DNA of 64,000 nucleotides from Trogon surrucura (lineage: Eukaryota > Chordata > Aves > Trogoniformes > Trogonidae): NCBI GenBank assembly GCA_020746105.1, contig CM036618.1:92188122-92252121 (forward strand). Reading direction: 5' to 3'. Of this stretch, positions 24,501-35,097 are shown piece by piece. Below the pieces are notes generated by a model that was not told the DNA's origin, ran no database searches, and worked only from the letters and a program-made list of their open reading frames with translations. A program made the position numbers and the translations under genes. Each line of letters begins with the position of its first letter. The stretch's first letter is position 1.

Positions 24501-27178
24501 TATAGATGAGAACAGAGGTTTTAGATGAACCAATGGTTTGTTTGGGGAATCACTATATTAGTTACATGTTATGGGGAGATGTATCCTACTCTATTCCACT
24601 CCAGCTCCAATTTCTCATCCATTTCTATGCTGTATATTCATCATCCTGGTAAACCTAGACTCTCAAATGTTCTCAATTTACTCAAGTCTTTTTGATGTGA
24701 TGGGCTGCCACCTGCAGTCTTGTTACATCACTGCTCCACAGACAGAAATCTACTGAAAAAACTTGTACAGGTCTAATACAATCATTTCAGTCCTAGAAGA
24801 ATCTCTGGACATGTAAAAATGTCAAATAACTTCTTAAGTGTAGATCCTTCCTTATACATAAAAGCGTAACTGTCAAAAAAGGCCCTAAGACAGGGAGCAC
24901 AAGGCATTGTACAAACCACCAAGTACAAAGACAACTCTTTAGCTTTGACTACTCACCATCTAGAATTATGACGAGGAGCAATTGTTAGATTATAGGTATT
25001 GGTACCGGCACCAGTCGCTGAAGTACCAGCCAAAGGGTTGTTAACCAAAAGCACAACAGGAAAACAGCCTCTGATTTCTTCTTACTGTCCTTATGGCAGT
25101 TGAGATTGTTGGGGTGGGTTTTTAATATGTTTTCTTTTAGATAGAACAGAATGCATCTCTTCCCCTCTACACACTCCTTATTTTTATAGAATACTGTTTT
25201 AAGGAACTTCTACCCCCAATTGCACTACCTTTGTTTCCATAAAGGTTGATACACGTAACAGTTTAAATAAAAGGTACTATTTAGAAAACAGAGTTATCCT
25301 TTAAAAAATATACTGTCAGATTATTCAGTTTCCTTTACAGAAATATCTCAGATTTTTAACACAAATTTAAAAGTTAAGAGTTCACAAATTTTTTCAGTTT
25401 TCATCTTGAAACATACCACAGCACTTTTCTAGTGCATTTAAAACTCCAGATGGAGCAGATCTGCTAAAGCTGACCTATTTTCTGCAAAGTCAAGTCACAT
25501 TCCAGTAAACTTTGGAGAGGATTTCAGGCTCTCACTGTACATTTGGGTATACTGATTCAACAGCTCTGTAACCTGCTTGTTTGCAATTCTTTCTCTACCC
25601 AGGTTTTCTGAACAGCTTTGAGGAGTTACAAGCAGAGGAGTGTGGTATTCTGAATGGATGTGAAAATGGTCGATGTGTCAGAGTCCAGGAAGGCTACACC
25701 TGTGACTGCTTCGATGGTTACCACCTGGATATGGCCAAAATGACTTGTGTTGGTGAGGACAGCATATTACTTCATTTTCTGTTAGTCTGTCAGTATACTC
25801 AATCACTTGACCTATGGAAGGGCTGGAACAAAGGGATTAGAGACATTGTACTGAATTGTACTCAAGATGCTAACTTTGTTTGAGTTACTGCAAAGGCCAG
25901 TAAATATTGTGACAGAAATAAATAATGTTGATGTTCCTCAGTTCATCTTGGTCATTACAGCTCTAGTGAGTTAAGAGCCTAGAAATGAGCAGACACACAT
26001 TTGTGTAATGAAGCTTAAACTTGTATCAGTAATTTAATGCTAATATACAGAACAAATGTTTTTCAGATGCTTTAGTGAGCTAAGAGGATGGAAATGGATC
26101 CAGAATAGAAAAGTAATTTTAGAAGCAGATTTTTAGAGCAGTTGAATCACCTATATGTGCAGATAACCACCTGGTGGGGTTTGGTCCCTGATTCTCACTA
26201 TTTCAACAGTCAACAGACTCACCTATTGCTCTCATTCTCAAACTAGTAAATCTGCACAACTGCTAACTGGGACATCTAATAACTATGTCTTCAGTTAAAA
26301 CAAGAAAACATGGGAACAGCAAGTGTCAGTGAGAAGATGAAGCAAAAGAGCACCCCTCTGTGTAGGAGCCTAGTAAAGACTGTGCATGGGTATTTCAGTT
26401 TAAGGTCTGTACTAACCTTGCTTAAGCGTCATGCTTCGTAACCCACAGCTGGGGTCTCCTGGCTGTTTCATCATAAGCTGCATGCGTGCTCTGTAATCTT
26501 TAGGACTTCATGGCAAGCTGGCCTCCTTAGCAAGAAAAGATGTAGCTCCTCTGTATTTCAGGCCAGTGCTGCACAATACTGAATGCAGGTCGTTTGCTAT
26601 TCACAACTGTTTAGTTAACACCAACATCTTGTAAAGTATTTGAATTTTAAAAACATAGATACGCTATTAAGAACTTGGAGCTTCTATCTCAATAAGCCAC
26701 TTTTCAGTCATCAGGTAAAAGCCTGTAAGTGGCTATTAAATTTTTGGTTTGCAGCTTAGGCCGAGTTTGGACTTGGTAGTCTAACAGCTTAAAGTCATTT
26801 AATACACTATTGATTTCCTGCGATAACTTCTGCATCTTCCCAACTCATCTGTTACAGCTTTTGACCCAGCCTAATTCCACCTGATCAGAACTGAGAATGA
26901 AGTTCTCGGTGTGTTCATACAGCACATTCTACTCCTGGTAATGCTGGAAATGAGTTTTACCTACACACCACGCTTAAGTACATGTCTTTTGATGTCCCCT
27001 TTTTGCAGATGTGAATGAGTGCAACGAGCTGAACAACAGGATGTCTCTCTGCAAGAACGCGAAATGCATTAACACAGAAGGTTCGTACAAGTGTTTGTGT
27101 CTCCCAGGGTACGTACCTTCAGACAAGCCAAACTACTGCACACCACTAAACTCAGAACTAGACAGTGAACTGGAGTAG
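3351..27178 (+). CDS. LTBP1: Latent TGF-beta binding protein 1, C-terminal part (8 exons, 5' partial)
   Basis: This is the spliced coding region formed by joining 3351-3533, 4807-4893, 7983-8111, 9407-9547, 11857-12027, 22068-22190, 25603-25752 and 27009-27178. LTBP1 is a secreted extracellular-matrix glycoprotein. It is disulfide-bonded to the TGF-beta propeptide (LAP), directs the latent complex to fibrillin microfibrils and so controls TGF-beta activation. The exons encode TB(8-Cys3)-EGF-EGF-TB(8-Cys4)-linker-EGF-EGF-tail, which is the known C-terminal order of LTBP1. Residue strings such as [16 protein letters not shown] and NGCENGRCV match vertebrate LTBP1 as I remember it. All exon ends are phase 1 with GT donors and AG acceptors, and the joined frame has no stop before 27,176. 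The upstream exons are outside the window. LTBP2-4 are less likely because of the close linker and tail resemblance to LTBP1. Confidence 0.95.
3534..4806 (+). other. LTBP1: LTBP1 intron
   Basis: This intron of about 1.27 kb runs from gtgagag to tctcctag. I see no repeat or second exon in it. Confidence 0.9.
4807..4893 (+). CDS. LTBP1: LTBP1 exon: end of third TB domain and linker
   Basis: This is an 87-bp phase-1 exon between acceptor tctcctag and donor aaag|gtcagt. It starts by completing an alanine codon and supplies the eighth cysteine of the TB domain in the sequence [14 protein letters not shown] Ser/Gly-rich linker (PSGESSYG) then leads to the next EGF domain. In human LTBP1 the same position reads very similarly (CP.GKGF followed by GESS, from memory). 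The linker gives a flexible joint between the LAP-bound TB domain and the following calcium-binding EGF. Its size and phase leave the domain pattern intact on both sides. Confidence 0.92.
4894..7982 (+). other. LTBP1: LTBP1 intron
   Basis: This intron of about 3.1 kb runs from gtcagt to ctccccag. It is AT-rich and contains no recognisable coding or repeat element. Short open frames near 7,111-7,437 show no family resemblance. Confidence 0.9.
7983..8111 (+). CDS. LTBP1: LTBP1 exon: calcium-binding EGF-like domain
   Basis: This is a 129-bp phase-1 exon with acceptor ctccccag and donor tttg|gtaagt. It encodes one complete EGF-like module: DADEC opens it, then [10 protein letters not shown], the GYECYCKQG core and a final LQC. 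The DxDEC start, the Asn after the third cysteine (CLN) and the aromatic residue in GYEC form the calcium-binding signature, which also permits Asp/Asn beta-hydroxylation. Together with the next exon it forms the two-EGF spacer between the two TB domains. Confidence 0.95.
8112..9406 (+). other. LTBP1: LTBP1 intron
   Basis: This intron of about 1.3 kb runs from gtaagt to tttaaag. Nothing further was recognised. Confidence 0.9.
9407..9547 (+). CDS. LTBP1: LTBP1 exon: second calcium-binding EGF-like domain
   Basis: This is a 141-bp phase-1 exon with acceptor attttaaag and donor agtg|gtatga. The acceptor has only a modest pyrimidine tract. It encodes an EGF-like module beginning DTDECQDP, followed by [18 protein letters not shown] and EKRC, and then a short RPADSS linker toward the fourth TB domain. 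The DxDEC, CIN and SYNC residues match the calcium-binding EGF consensus. The donor is a weaker GTATGA, but the phase and the homologous continuation into the next exon (EQTEETEV) support it. Confidence 0.94.
9548..11856 (+). other. LTBP1: LTBP1 intron
   Basis: This intron of about 2.3 kb runs from gtatga to catcag. Nothing further was recognised. Confidence 0.9.
11857..12027 (+). CDS. LTBP1: LTBP1 exon: fourth 8-cysteine (TB) domain
   Basis: This is a 171-bp phase-1 exon with acceptor tctccatcag and donor tcag|gtaagg. An acidic lead-in (QTEETEVYQ) precedes the TB domain: cysteines in DLCW, FVCS, the CCC triplet, MQCAL and LCPM, with the eighth cysteine (LCN) in the exon at 22,068. The spacing between cysteines 6 and 7 is CALC, so the Phe-Pro insertion that marks the LAP-binding TB domain is missing, as expected for this domain. 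The C-terminal region of LTBP1 that includes this domain is known to interact with fibrillin-1. The following intron of about 10 kb is the largest one fully contained in this window. Confidence 0.95.
14430..14520 (+). mobile_element. tRNA-derived SINE candidate (MIR/AmnSINE-like head)
   Basis: A perfect RNA polymerase III B-box core (ggttcaagtcc, consensus GGTTCRANYCC) lies at about 14,491-14,501. A degenerate A-box (ttggctcaagag) lies about 50 bases upstream. The text between, and the following ctggctgggg, resembles the head of ancient tRNA-derived SINEs. It does not fold into a clean tRNA cloverleaf, so a functional tRNA gene is unlikely. The family is uncertain. Confidence 0.45.
18976..19046 (+). 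mobile_element. CR1 LINE 3'-end fragment
   Basis: A short stretch shows the diagnostic CR1 3' UTR: ggggcttggactagatggtc, a pyrimidine-rich tccaaccctccc, and terminal octamer-like repeats attctgtgattccgtga. It is severely 5'-truncated, as is typical of CR1 copies in birds, and lies in + orientation inside the large LTBP1 intron. Confidence 0.85.
22068..22190 (+). CDS. LTBP1: LTBP1 exon: end of fourth TB domain and linker
   Basis: This is a 123-bp phase-1 exon with acceptor ctcccctcag and donor gacc|gtaagc. It carries the last cysteine of the fourth TB domain ([10 protein letters not shown]), followed by a cysteine-free linker rich in Arg, Pro, Asp and Glu ([13 protein letters not shown], then [10 protein letters not shown]). 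The acceptor AG is followed immediately by another AG (agag). Using the first AG keeps the phase and yields the Glu-Asp-Tyr start that resembles human Asp-Asp-Tyr; the second would break the frame. The linker separates the TB domain from the final EGF pair. Confidence 0.94.
23870..23905. repeat. Overlapping palindromes in an alternating purine-pyrimidine tract
   Basis: A 10-base stem (gcatgtacat / atgtacatgc, 23,870-23,879 and 23,884-23,893) flanks a four-base loop. It overlaps a perfect 14-base palindrome gcacatatatgtgc at 23,892-23,905. The tract alternates purine and pyrimidine and is low in complexity, so it may be a degenerate microsatellite. Confidence 0.85.
23983..24010. repeat. 14-bp perfect tandem duplication
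   Basis: Two identical units aaatttcttaccac sit head to tail at 23,983-23,996 and 23,997-24,010 in an LTBP1 intron. Confidence 0.95.
25603..25752 (+). CDS. LTBP1: LTBP1 exon: non-calcium EGF-like domain
   Basis: This is a 150-bp phase-1 exon with acceptor ctacccag and donor gttg|gtgagg. After a short helical-looking lead ([14 protein letters not shown]) it encodes an EGF module with [22 protein letters not shown] and KMTC. It lacks the DxDE opening, and the residue after the third cysteine is Val (CVRV) rather than Asn. It should therefore not bind calcium like its neighbours. This is the penultimate domain of the protein and lies in the C-terminal segment implicated in binding fibrillin microfibrils. 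Confidence 0.95.
25753..27008 (+). other. LTBP1: LTBP1 last intron
   Basis: This intron of about 1.26 kb runs from gtgagg to ttttttgcag. Nothing further was recognised. Confidence 0.9.
27009..27178 (+). CDS. LTBP1: LTBP1 terminal exon: last calcium-binding EGF and C-terminal tail
   Basis: The coding part is 170 bp from acceptor ttttttgcag to a TAG stop at 27,176-27,178. It encodes [10 protein letters not shown], then [22 protein letters not shown] and the final NYC, a calcium-binding EGF module. The protein ends with a short acidic tail, [12 protein letters not shown]. Human LTBP1, as I remember it, ends in a slightly longer tail of the same acidic character (terminal DSDLE), so the tail is probably the natural end. 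The stop is followed by a long AT-rich 3' UTR. Confidence 0.95.
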
Positions 27179-28030
27179 AGGAAAATCTCCATCTCCTAAG
27201 CCCATACACTCTGCACTGTATAAAGAACAGGAAGAAAAGTATTTAACTTGAGAAGGCACCAGAGTAGCAAACGTAAGAGGAGAAAAGCATTAAAATGTGT
27301 CAAAGGTGAGAAGTAATGGGCTGATTGTAAATCAGCTTCACCGAAGTGACAGACCAAATGGACACATTACTCTCTATGAAAGAAAGAATCAAGTATATAG
27401 TGTATTCAGAAGAAAAAAAATCTTTGAAAATAAGCAAAAACAGTGCTGTTATTTTAAACAGAAGAGCTTTGGTTTTTTGTTTGTTTTTGTTTTTTTAATA
27501 TTGCTTGGTTAATTTGGCATTTAAATAGTGATGGAGATATTTTATATTACTATGTCATTTTTGGTTGTTCAGTTCCTTGCCTACTGTTTCTTTTCAGACC
27601 TTTTTTTTTCCTGAGCAGTACAAATTCTATGATATAGATATTCTTAGGCCATTTTATACGAACTGTTACACAGGGTAATGCTCCTCCTTCTCTGAAACAG
27701 TGGTCAGTGACTTTTTTTAATTTGCTAGTTGTCTGCCCTGTGGAGCAGGCACCATTTATTTTCAAATGTTTATATACCTTGGCGAAAAGTCCTTATATTC
27801 ATTTTGTATTCTGTATGGTTGTTACTGCACTTAAAGTCTTTAGAACATTTCTTGCCAAGTTCAAAGCTGCTAGTGGACAACATTGGATTCCTTTTGTACA
27901 TTAAAGCAAAAGATTTTAGCTCACGTTTGTATTGTAATGTGTAAATTGAACACAAGAGAGATCTTGTATGATTACCCTAACATATTAAAGCTGTATATTA
28001 AAACTCAATAAAATCACCTTTTTTTAAAAA
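27179..28030 (+). other. LTBP1: LTBP1 3' untranslated region
   Basis: This is non-coding AT-rich sequence after the stop codon. It includes T-rich runs near 27,470-27,500 and 27,598-27,610, and several ATTTA-type pentamers that could affect mRNA stability. It ends just after a clustered pair of polyadenylation signals, so the terminal exon would span about 27,009 to 28,020-28,030. The end is set from the signal position and is approximate. Confidence 0.8.
28007..28012 (+). promoter_or_regulatory. LTBP1: Polyadenylation signal AATAAA (main LTBP1 candidate)
   Basis: This is a canonical AATAAA about 830 bases after the stop codon, with a variant ATTAAA 23 bases upstream at 27,984-27,989. A GT/T-rich stretch follows at about 28,055-28,085, which suits a downstream cleavage element. 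Cleavage would fall near 28,020-28,030. The genomic A-run at 28,026-28,034 could also prime internally in cDNA libraries. Confidence 0.75.
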
Positions 28031-28971
28031 AAAAGATATTTACTAATTGTAGGAATTTATTTTTCTGTTATTGGTGTTTATGTTACAAGTATCAATGCCT
28101 CAGGTGTTTACAGTACTAGAATTAATTTACATTGTAGTTGTTATAGGGAGTTGTCTGGCTGGTTTTTCCCTCTCATGCTGTTTTAATAAGACCAGAATCT
28201 GAATTAGTTAATGCCTGAAGTCAGGCTTCCAAAGGGAAGATTTCAAACACAGACCTGCAGAAACTGTTTGACTTGGAAGCTGATTCCCATGGAATTTTTC
28301 TTCTTTCCTGGTTTAGGCATGTTTCCCACTAAATCTGCAAATAAGGATCTTCAGTATGATGGTGTGGTTTTCAGAAAATACTGGAGAGAAGGGAGAGAGT
28401 TTGTTTTCTTGATGAACTTTATCTTCTCATCAGCTCTATTTTTCACTAGGAGGAGAGAAAGAGATTAGGAGACTTGACAGATGTTTCACTTTGACCTTCT
28501 CCAGGGTGAAAGAGTTTGCTTTGGAAATCCCGAAACATGTCCTTTTGATATTTTCCAAATTAAACATTTTTGCTGTGTCTTTTAGACCTGCCTTGCATTT
28601 AAAGGAAAATGATAACATGAGACTTTTTTTAAAGTGAGTCAAATTAGGTCCAATTGTCTGAAAATGAGATTTTTATTTCTTGTTTCACAAAAAAAAAAAA
28701 AAAGAAATACTTGGTTTGGTTCTGAATCAAGTTTGTCTTCCAATATTTAAGTCAGCCACTGAACCAGAAATATTCTAAGTTTTATTCCTTTTGGTTCTGT
28801 GCACTCAGTAGATCTCATTAAAGCCCTTGTGCCTGTTTAATGTGCACAAGCATCTGTCCTTCGAAGGGGCCCTCCTACCTATCTGCTGGAATTTGACACT
28901 ACGACTAGGGAAGATATTGTATGTTTAAGATCTGGTTATATGTTATTTAACAAATGCAAGAAAAATTTCTG

Positions 28972-28977
28972 AATAAA
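28972..28977 (+). promoter_or_regulatory. Possible distal polyadenylation signal
   Basis: This AATAAA lies about 1.8 kb after the LTBP1 stop codon. It could serve a longer LTBP1 transcript. The hexamer is common by chance in AT-rich DNA and no strong downstream GT-rich element is obvious, so support is weak. Confidence 0.2.
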
Positions 28978-31900
28978 ACTGGGGAGGGATCATTAAGGAA
29001 GAGACTCTTTGTAAAGTACCCAACTCCCTTGACTTTTCTAGAATTCAGTAGGAGAAGAGTGGAGGACCAGTCATTCTTCTGAGTCAAAACAGGTATGCTA
29101 CAACACTAGAGCTGGTCTGTAATTACAAAAAAAATAATTCTTGCTTACCTGCTTTGGTTAAGAAGGAAGGAAGGCCTGCTCTTACTATGGAATTCCATAA
29201 CTACAGAGCTCTTAGTTGTCCTACTAAGGTTAATGCTATATGATCTTAATAAAAAACAAAATCACAGTTACAACCTTTCACTGGATTCAAGATGACCTCT
29301 GGTCTGCTTTCAGCCAACATGAAAATTCATAGATGAGACAGTGCTGCCCCTCACTTCCACCTCCATCCAGCCTCCTCCTGCTTCAGAAACTGGTTGTGTT
29401 CACCTCTGAAATAGTGCCTAGGGCCCAGAGCTGCTGTTGCAGTCGGCACCACAGACGCTGATTTTCAGCATCCCGGTACTTCAATCCTTCCCCAGTTGGT
29501 GACTTAAAATGGCAGTACAAGTCTCCCCTTTTCCTGGGAGAATACCAGTATGACAGCTGAGGAAATCGAACTCAAACTTCAGTACCCTTAAAAGTTTGTG
29601 AGGACAAACACTGTATGGAATGTGTAATTTTGAACCACAAGATTGGCTCCTTGCAGATCTATTACATCTTTTTAAAACATGTTTAGAATAGCCTGGGACT
29701 TTGCCATTCTCAGACATATACTGCGACCCCCTTACTTTGTGTTATTTCAGACAAACACAACCCAAATCCAAGCTGTTCCATGAGCAAGAAAACTAAATCT
29801 AAAATGAAGCCTGAATTCCTATAACCTTCCCTTGTAACTCCCTCTTCAGCGGACCAGCTCCTTGCATCTCCAACACTTTCAACAGGCGCAGGCAGCACCC
29901 ATCTGCTGTGGGTGCCAGGACAGGGTGGCAGATATATTGACAAAACTGCTGGAAACCAAATGTTGTCCATGCTCTTAGCAGGGAGGGTTAGTTGGGTCAC
30001 TTGTCCTGAGTTGTTCATCAAACTTCACAGACCTCAGAGTTCTACTGGCCTTTTCATCTCATTTGCCTTACAGGTTGACATTGGTCATGGGGTTAAAAGC
30101 TACCAGTGGGTTCAGAGAGATGGTATATGCTGGCTCTGGTTCCACAGAAAACAAACCAACCAGCAAACCTAAGCCTAAGTGGCCTCTTGCCCTATTGATT
30201 TCTGTTACCGGCAATTCACAAAAGAGGTTTTGGTGCGTCCAGCCACTTTCCATCTCCCCTGCCTGATTCAAGAAGACAGCAGTTGACCCAAGCCCTGAAT
30301 GAAGCTTGAAAACAATCTTCTGATTCAATAACCATGTCCTCATCACAGCTACTCTCTTCTATTACAGATGCTATATAAGCAAACAACGTATTTTTTACAT
30401 GCTTCTGCCTTTCCTTTTTGCCTCTTCTTACCTCTACTGTGCCCTAAAACACACACATCCAAAACCAGACCAAACAGCCTTAACTCTACTTACATCCCAG
30501 TGCTTAGTATTCCACATTGCCTGGCTCCAGGCCTTCAGAAATGCTTTAAAAAAGAACCACGATTGAAGGAATTAAATGAAATTTAGCCCATCTGACCTCA
30601 GGCTCTGAAGCCCACCTACTTTGCTGCAGTGTAGCAAGGCTGGTTCTGTCATTTCACCTGAGAAGCTGCAGGGCTTAGGAATACGATTTTGATTCATAGT
30701 TAAACAAACATTTTCTTAACATCGTTAAGGTGAGGGATTGGATGCCGTGGATGTAGCCATTTACTTGTTACAAGAGCTGTGGTTTAGGTGAGAGCCCTCA
30801 AAGTACAGAAACCACCATGCACAATTCCATGATTCAAGTTTCTGAGTGCAGCAGGATCTGGAACTGATTACAATGTATACCAAATGGCACCAATACTTTT
30901 TACACCCATTTGGACCTTTAAAAAAAAAAAAGTCATTTTTCAGCCAGCCATTTCCTTGCTACAGAAAATAAAATTGCTGACATGTTAAAACCGAATTCTG
31001 CTAGTTCTCTTAAAATGCTGCTGTGTTAATGAGAATGCATTTACTACAGAACTAGTTACACACACTTCAGCTAGAAAGACATTTGATATGAATAGATGCT
31101 TTCATGTTGGGATGCTATTCAGTGAAAAATCGGCCAATGTTAAAACTATTCAAAGTGAGCACTAACATTCCTTGGGAAAAGACAGTTACAGCTGGACAGA
31201 TCATTTCAATTGAAGAGACAAAACTGGCAGTCGTGAGAAATATTCAGCTAGTTAGCAGCAACTGACACACTCAAATTCCTGAGTAAAAGAAGTCCTAAAA
31301 CAGTAAAGACGCCCAAGTGGTTGTCACGACCTATTAGCTCAAAGTGATCCTTACCCTCATGGGGGTTTGAATCTGAGTTTGGCAGAAGAGGGGCTCCTGG
31401 CTTTGGCATTCTAACTTCTCAAAAGGAAAGGTGACAGACCCCATTAGAGTGTGTCACAGGGCTAATCTGGCCAGCAATTAAACCACAGTGCATTCCTTCA
31501 AAGTGCACAGCAAACTTCAAAACCGCACTGCTGCCTCCAGAAGAGACTACAGTATTGTTCTTCTAATAATGCCACCCACTTTGAAGAGTGTACTTGCAGG
31601 GGACTCTTTTAACACTAAGCAGACCAAGAGAGCTATTAAGGAGCCATTCAAGGAAAGAAGAGGTGACCTGCTGTGTCACAGAGGCTACTGCTCATTTCTG
31701 AGATTATTACTTGATATTTATATAAATTTTTCTATCAGAATATCCGAAATTTACCTAGGGAAGCAAAGTGATGTGTCCAAAAGAGAAGCAGAATAACTAA
31801 GAGTGACTGAGTCAGGAACATCAGCCACTTGCCAAAGGCTTCCCAATGAGTGAAAATGTCAGACTGTGAGAGTAACAGTGTTCTTTAGGAGAATGCCAAG

Positions 31901-32340
31901 GAATGGGCTACAGTCACTGCATTCACCAGGAATAACCTCACATAGCAGAGCTAGAAAATTTGGGCTCTTCTGGGGCAGCTGGCACAGGCTGCATTTGCAA
32001 ACCAAGCTCTGAAAGATCTTGAACCCCAGCACCACACTGACCCCGCCAACCTTTACCATTTGAGCACCTGTGCACCAGAAAGAGTTACCCTGTGAAAACC
32101 TGCATGAACAAGTGATTTTAACATCTGGTGGGGATGTAAACCAAAGAAAGGCAGGATGTCAGCCATGTCAAATTTTCTTTGAGACCACTGAATCACCAGA
32201 CACGTATTTTGACTCGGAGACTCCTAATGGAAGTCTTCAGGCTGCGTGTTCTGTCCCAGCTGTGTCTGGGGCCTGTGATGGGAAGATACCCCTGTGCCTC
32301 AGCAGCTGAGCAGCCTCACTGAACTTTGAAGTTTCCCTGC

Positions 32341-32392
32341 CCAAAGCAGGAAATTGCACTAACGGCCTCCAGAGGTCCCTTCCAAGCTACAT
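32341..32392 (+). mobile_element. Degenerate CR1 3'-end remnant
   Basis: The segment with ctccagaggtcccttccaag after a TTGCACTAA-like string matches the CR1 3' UTR pattern (GACCTCCAGAGGTCCCTTCCAACC). The terminal octamers have decayed. It is short and diverged. Confidence 0.55.
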
Positions 32393-35091
32393 TTTTCCCA
32401 TGAGAACAGGTGGTGGCCTGACACACCGGCCGCCTCTCCCTATACTTACACGGATAGGGAACCTGACAGAGGGGACATGACCCCTTCCCCTTCTTTTCCA
32501 CACCTGAGCATACGCCAGGAGTGTGCCTTTCCTTTTAGAGAAAACACAACATCAGTCTGCTCAGCCCATCTCAGTAGAAGCCCATTCAGAAGGAGCATTC
32601 CGCACACTGTGCACCGTTGCTTGCTATCAGCAGTGTGTTCTTCAACAGTTAAGTGGCAATGTCAGGAAATTCTGCAGTAAAGTTTTTGTCCTGACAAAAG
32701 ACACAGTGGAGACAGGAAATTTTGATATTCTTACTTCTTTCTACACGGCCTTTCTCTCCGTCTCAAGTCATGCTTCGCCACACACTGCTTTCCATTAGCT
32801 CTGAACCAAGGGAGATGGAGAGGATACTGCTAGCCAGCATGGAAAATTTCTACGTGACAATTTCAGCATCACCTCCAATCCCTATCTACTCATGCTGCCA
32901 GGATCCATTCCAGGCTGGATTTTTCCAAAGCACTCCTTATTGATTTAGCTTTCCTCCGACCGAAACCTGTGGCACCTCCATGGATTCCAGTGGGAGCAGA
33001 GCAAAAGCTGTGCCAAGCTCTTCTGAAAAAAATCCCACCATGTGTGCTTAATGAGGAATGTCTCTGGCAGAAAAGTTTTGAGTATAGCTAAGCAGATTTT
33101 TTTATTTCTTTCACATTAAAAGTTTAATTTCTGCTACTTCTCATCCAGGAGGTAACTGCCCAAAAGGGTGGGTAGGACCAGTTGCAAAATACCCAGCAAC
33201 CTGTTTCCACCTGAAACTGATTTAAACTTTCCTGTTATCTAAATGGTCCCTGTCACATTTTGAGTGGACACCACTCTCAGGATCCACACCTCCCCTTCCA
33301 GCTGCAGGCAGCCAGTTCAGTTCCAACCACTTTCTGTCTCGCTCAATGGCCCTTTCCAGGGACAATCCTCGCTGCAGTCCTGCTTCTGCTTTTCACCTCC
33401 AGCACCTCCCATCATTTCCTCATGACCCAAAGCCTCAGCACCCGATGCACCCACTCCTTCCTGTTCATGGGCATTAGACTCCACAAAGTAGTTTTCAGTC
33501 TCTAAATACAGATTTGGCAACTGGTGAAACTGATAGCTACTATCCGGTACTTAGAATAATCTTCCGCCAAGGTAAATCGATCACATCCATCACAGCGATC
33601 TTGCACCTCACAGAAATAGAAGGCACCACTGCCAAGTCAATTTTGTATTCTTCCCAAAACCACCCAGAGATACGACGTGTTCATTTTCCTTCTTTTACCA
33701 TAAGCAAGAAGTATCAAGTATGCTTTTAGCAATGAATGTATTCTTCTTTGGCCTGTAGCATGACCAAACCAAACATGGAATAAGGAAGTTTCAAAAATAA
33801 AACAGGAAAGGAAAATCCTTTGATTTGCACAACTGTGAGCTGAATGAACGTGGAATTTTCATTCACATTTGCTCATGTTTAGATGTTATTTTTCCAAAAA
33901 ACTAAAGAAAAGTAGAGAATTATTATTTTTATATTCCCTTAAGCTGAAAAGAAAAAAAACTACATTAATGATATTGCTCATTGTAAAGTTAGTTCATTTC
34001 AGTACACTGAATGTAAAACAAAGCAGATGATAGGGAGCTTTTGAGGGTTTCACTGTTGAATGAAAAAATACACAGTACATCCAGACAGATTATTAATATT
34101 AATTTCACATCTGGTAATAGTTCTAGTATTGGGTGATTCCTCCAGAAGGCAACAATAACTATTTTTAGCCAAGGTAGCCCTTACTTCATCGAGTAAAACT
34201 TGGTTTATGTTTGAGTGTTTGCTAAAAACATTATATCCACCACATACTAGACCTAACAAAACACTTGCAGATGCATGCTGCATGAGAGATAGTCTAGGAA
34301 AATCTAACACTATAGATATTTTCTCTGTCTAAACACCTGACTCAAAACAGCTCTAAGAGTCTCAGCACTATTCAGGACTCAAGGACAAGAACCTTGAGCA
34401 AGAGTTCCCTGCACATGGCATACTAACATCCAGAGCAGACAAAAAGTCCCTGCAGCAGCTCTCCCACACTCTGATTCCCTTATAGTCCTGATGACTGTTT
34501 CAGGTCTCTGTAATTTCCACTGTCATCGCTTCATTCTTCTGTACAAGTGCAATTGACAGTATCTGTTATTATCACTACATAAACATTTTCCCCCCTAGCT
34601 GTGGTGCAACTCCCCTGACTTCATTGACTCACATAGGGAGCAACTGTGCTTCCAATATAAAAAAAACACAACACTTTCAAACACTTCAAAATTTAAAAAA
34701 ATAAAACAATTTAATCCTCTGACGAATCAAGTGTTTAAAACTTTTTGAAAGAGATGTAGCAATGCTGAAGAAATTTGCTAATAATTTTTTCTGTGTTTCA
34801 AAACAAGCAGTATCTCACTGAACCTTTCCAACTCCCCTATTGGCAACATGAAATGTGAACTAAACTGTACTTCTAGTTAAAGGAGAAACAGTAAGAGTGA
34901 AAAAACTTTTTTACCTTTGAGTTGTGGGGTTGTCCTGGTTTGAGAGCACCAGGATAAAAGTTCTCTGGGGCTCCTTAGCCCTGGGGGCAATCACAGTAGG
35001 GGAAAGGGGGCAGCTGTGCCTGTGGGGAGGAGAGGATGGGTCAGGTGACCAAATGGACCGATCACAGTGTTCCTTCCCTTGGTGCTCAGTA

Positions 35092-35097
35092 TATAAG
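35092..35097 (+). promoter_or_regulatory. TATA box of the solo LTR
   Basis: The sequence agtatataagggccc contains a canonical TATA element in the position expected for an LTR U3 promoter, about 160 bases into the element. Whether it still drives transcription cannot be seen from sequence. Confidence 0.55.

Larger units (their letters stand above)
22191..25602 (+). other. LTBP1: LTBP1 intron
   Basis: This intron of about 3.4 kb runs from gtaagc to ctacccag. It contains the palindromic ATGT/ACAT-rich tract at 23,870 and a 14-bp tandem duplication at 23,983. No coding exon was seen. Confidence 0.9.
28031..34930. other. Intergenic sequence downstream of LTBP1
   Basis: This is AT-rich sequence with A-runs near 28,688 and 30,919 and a CR1 remnant at 32,341. 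Open frames of up to about 100 codons occur on both strands, but none has a signal peptide, domain or splice context that I could support. Confidence 0.7.
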
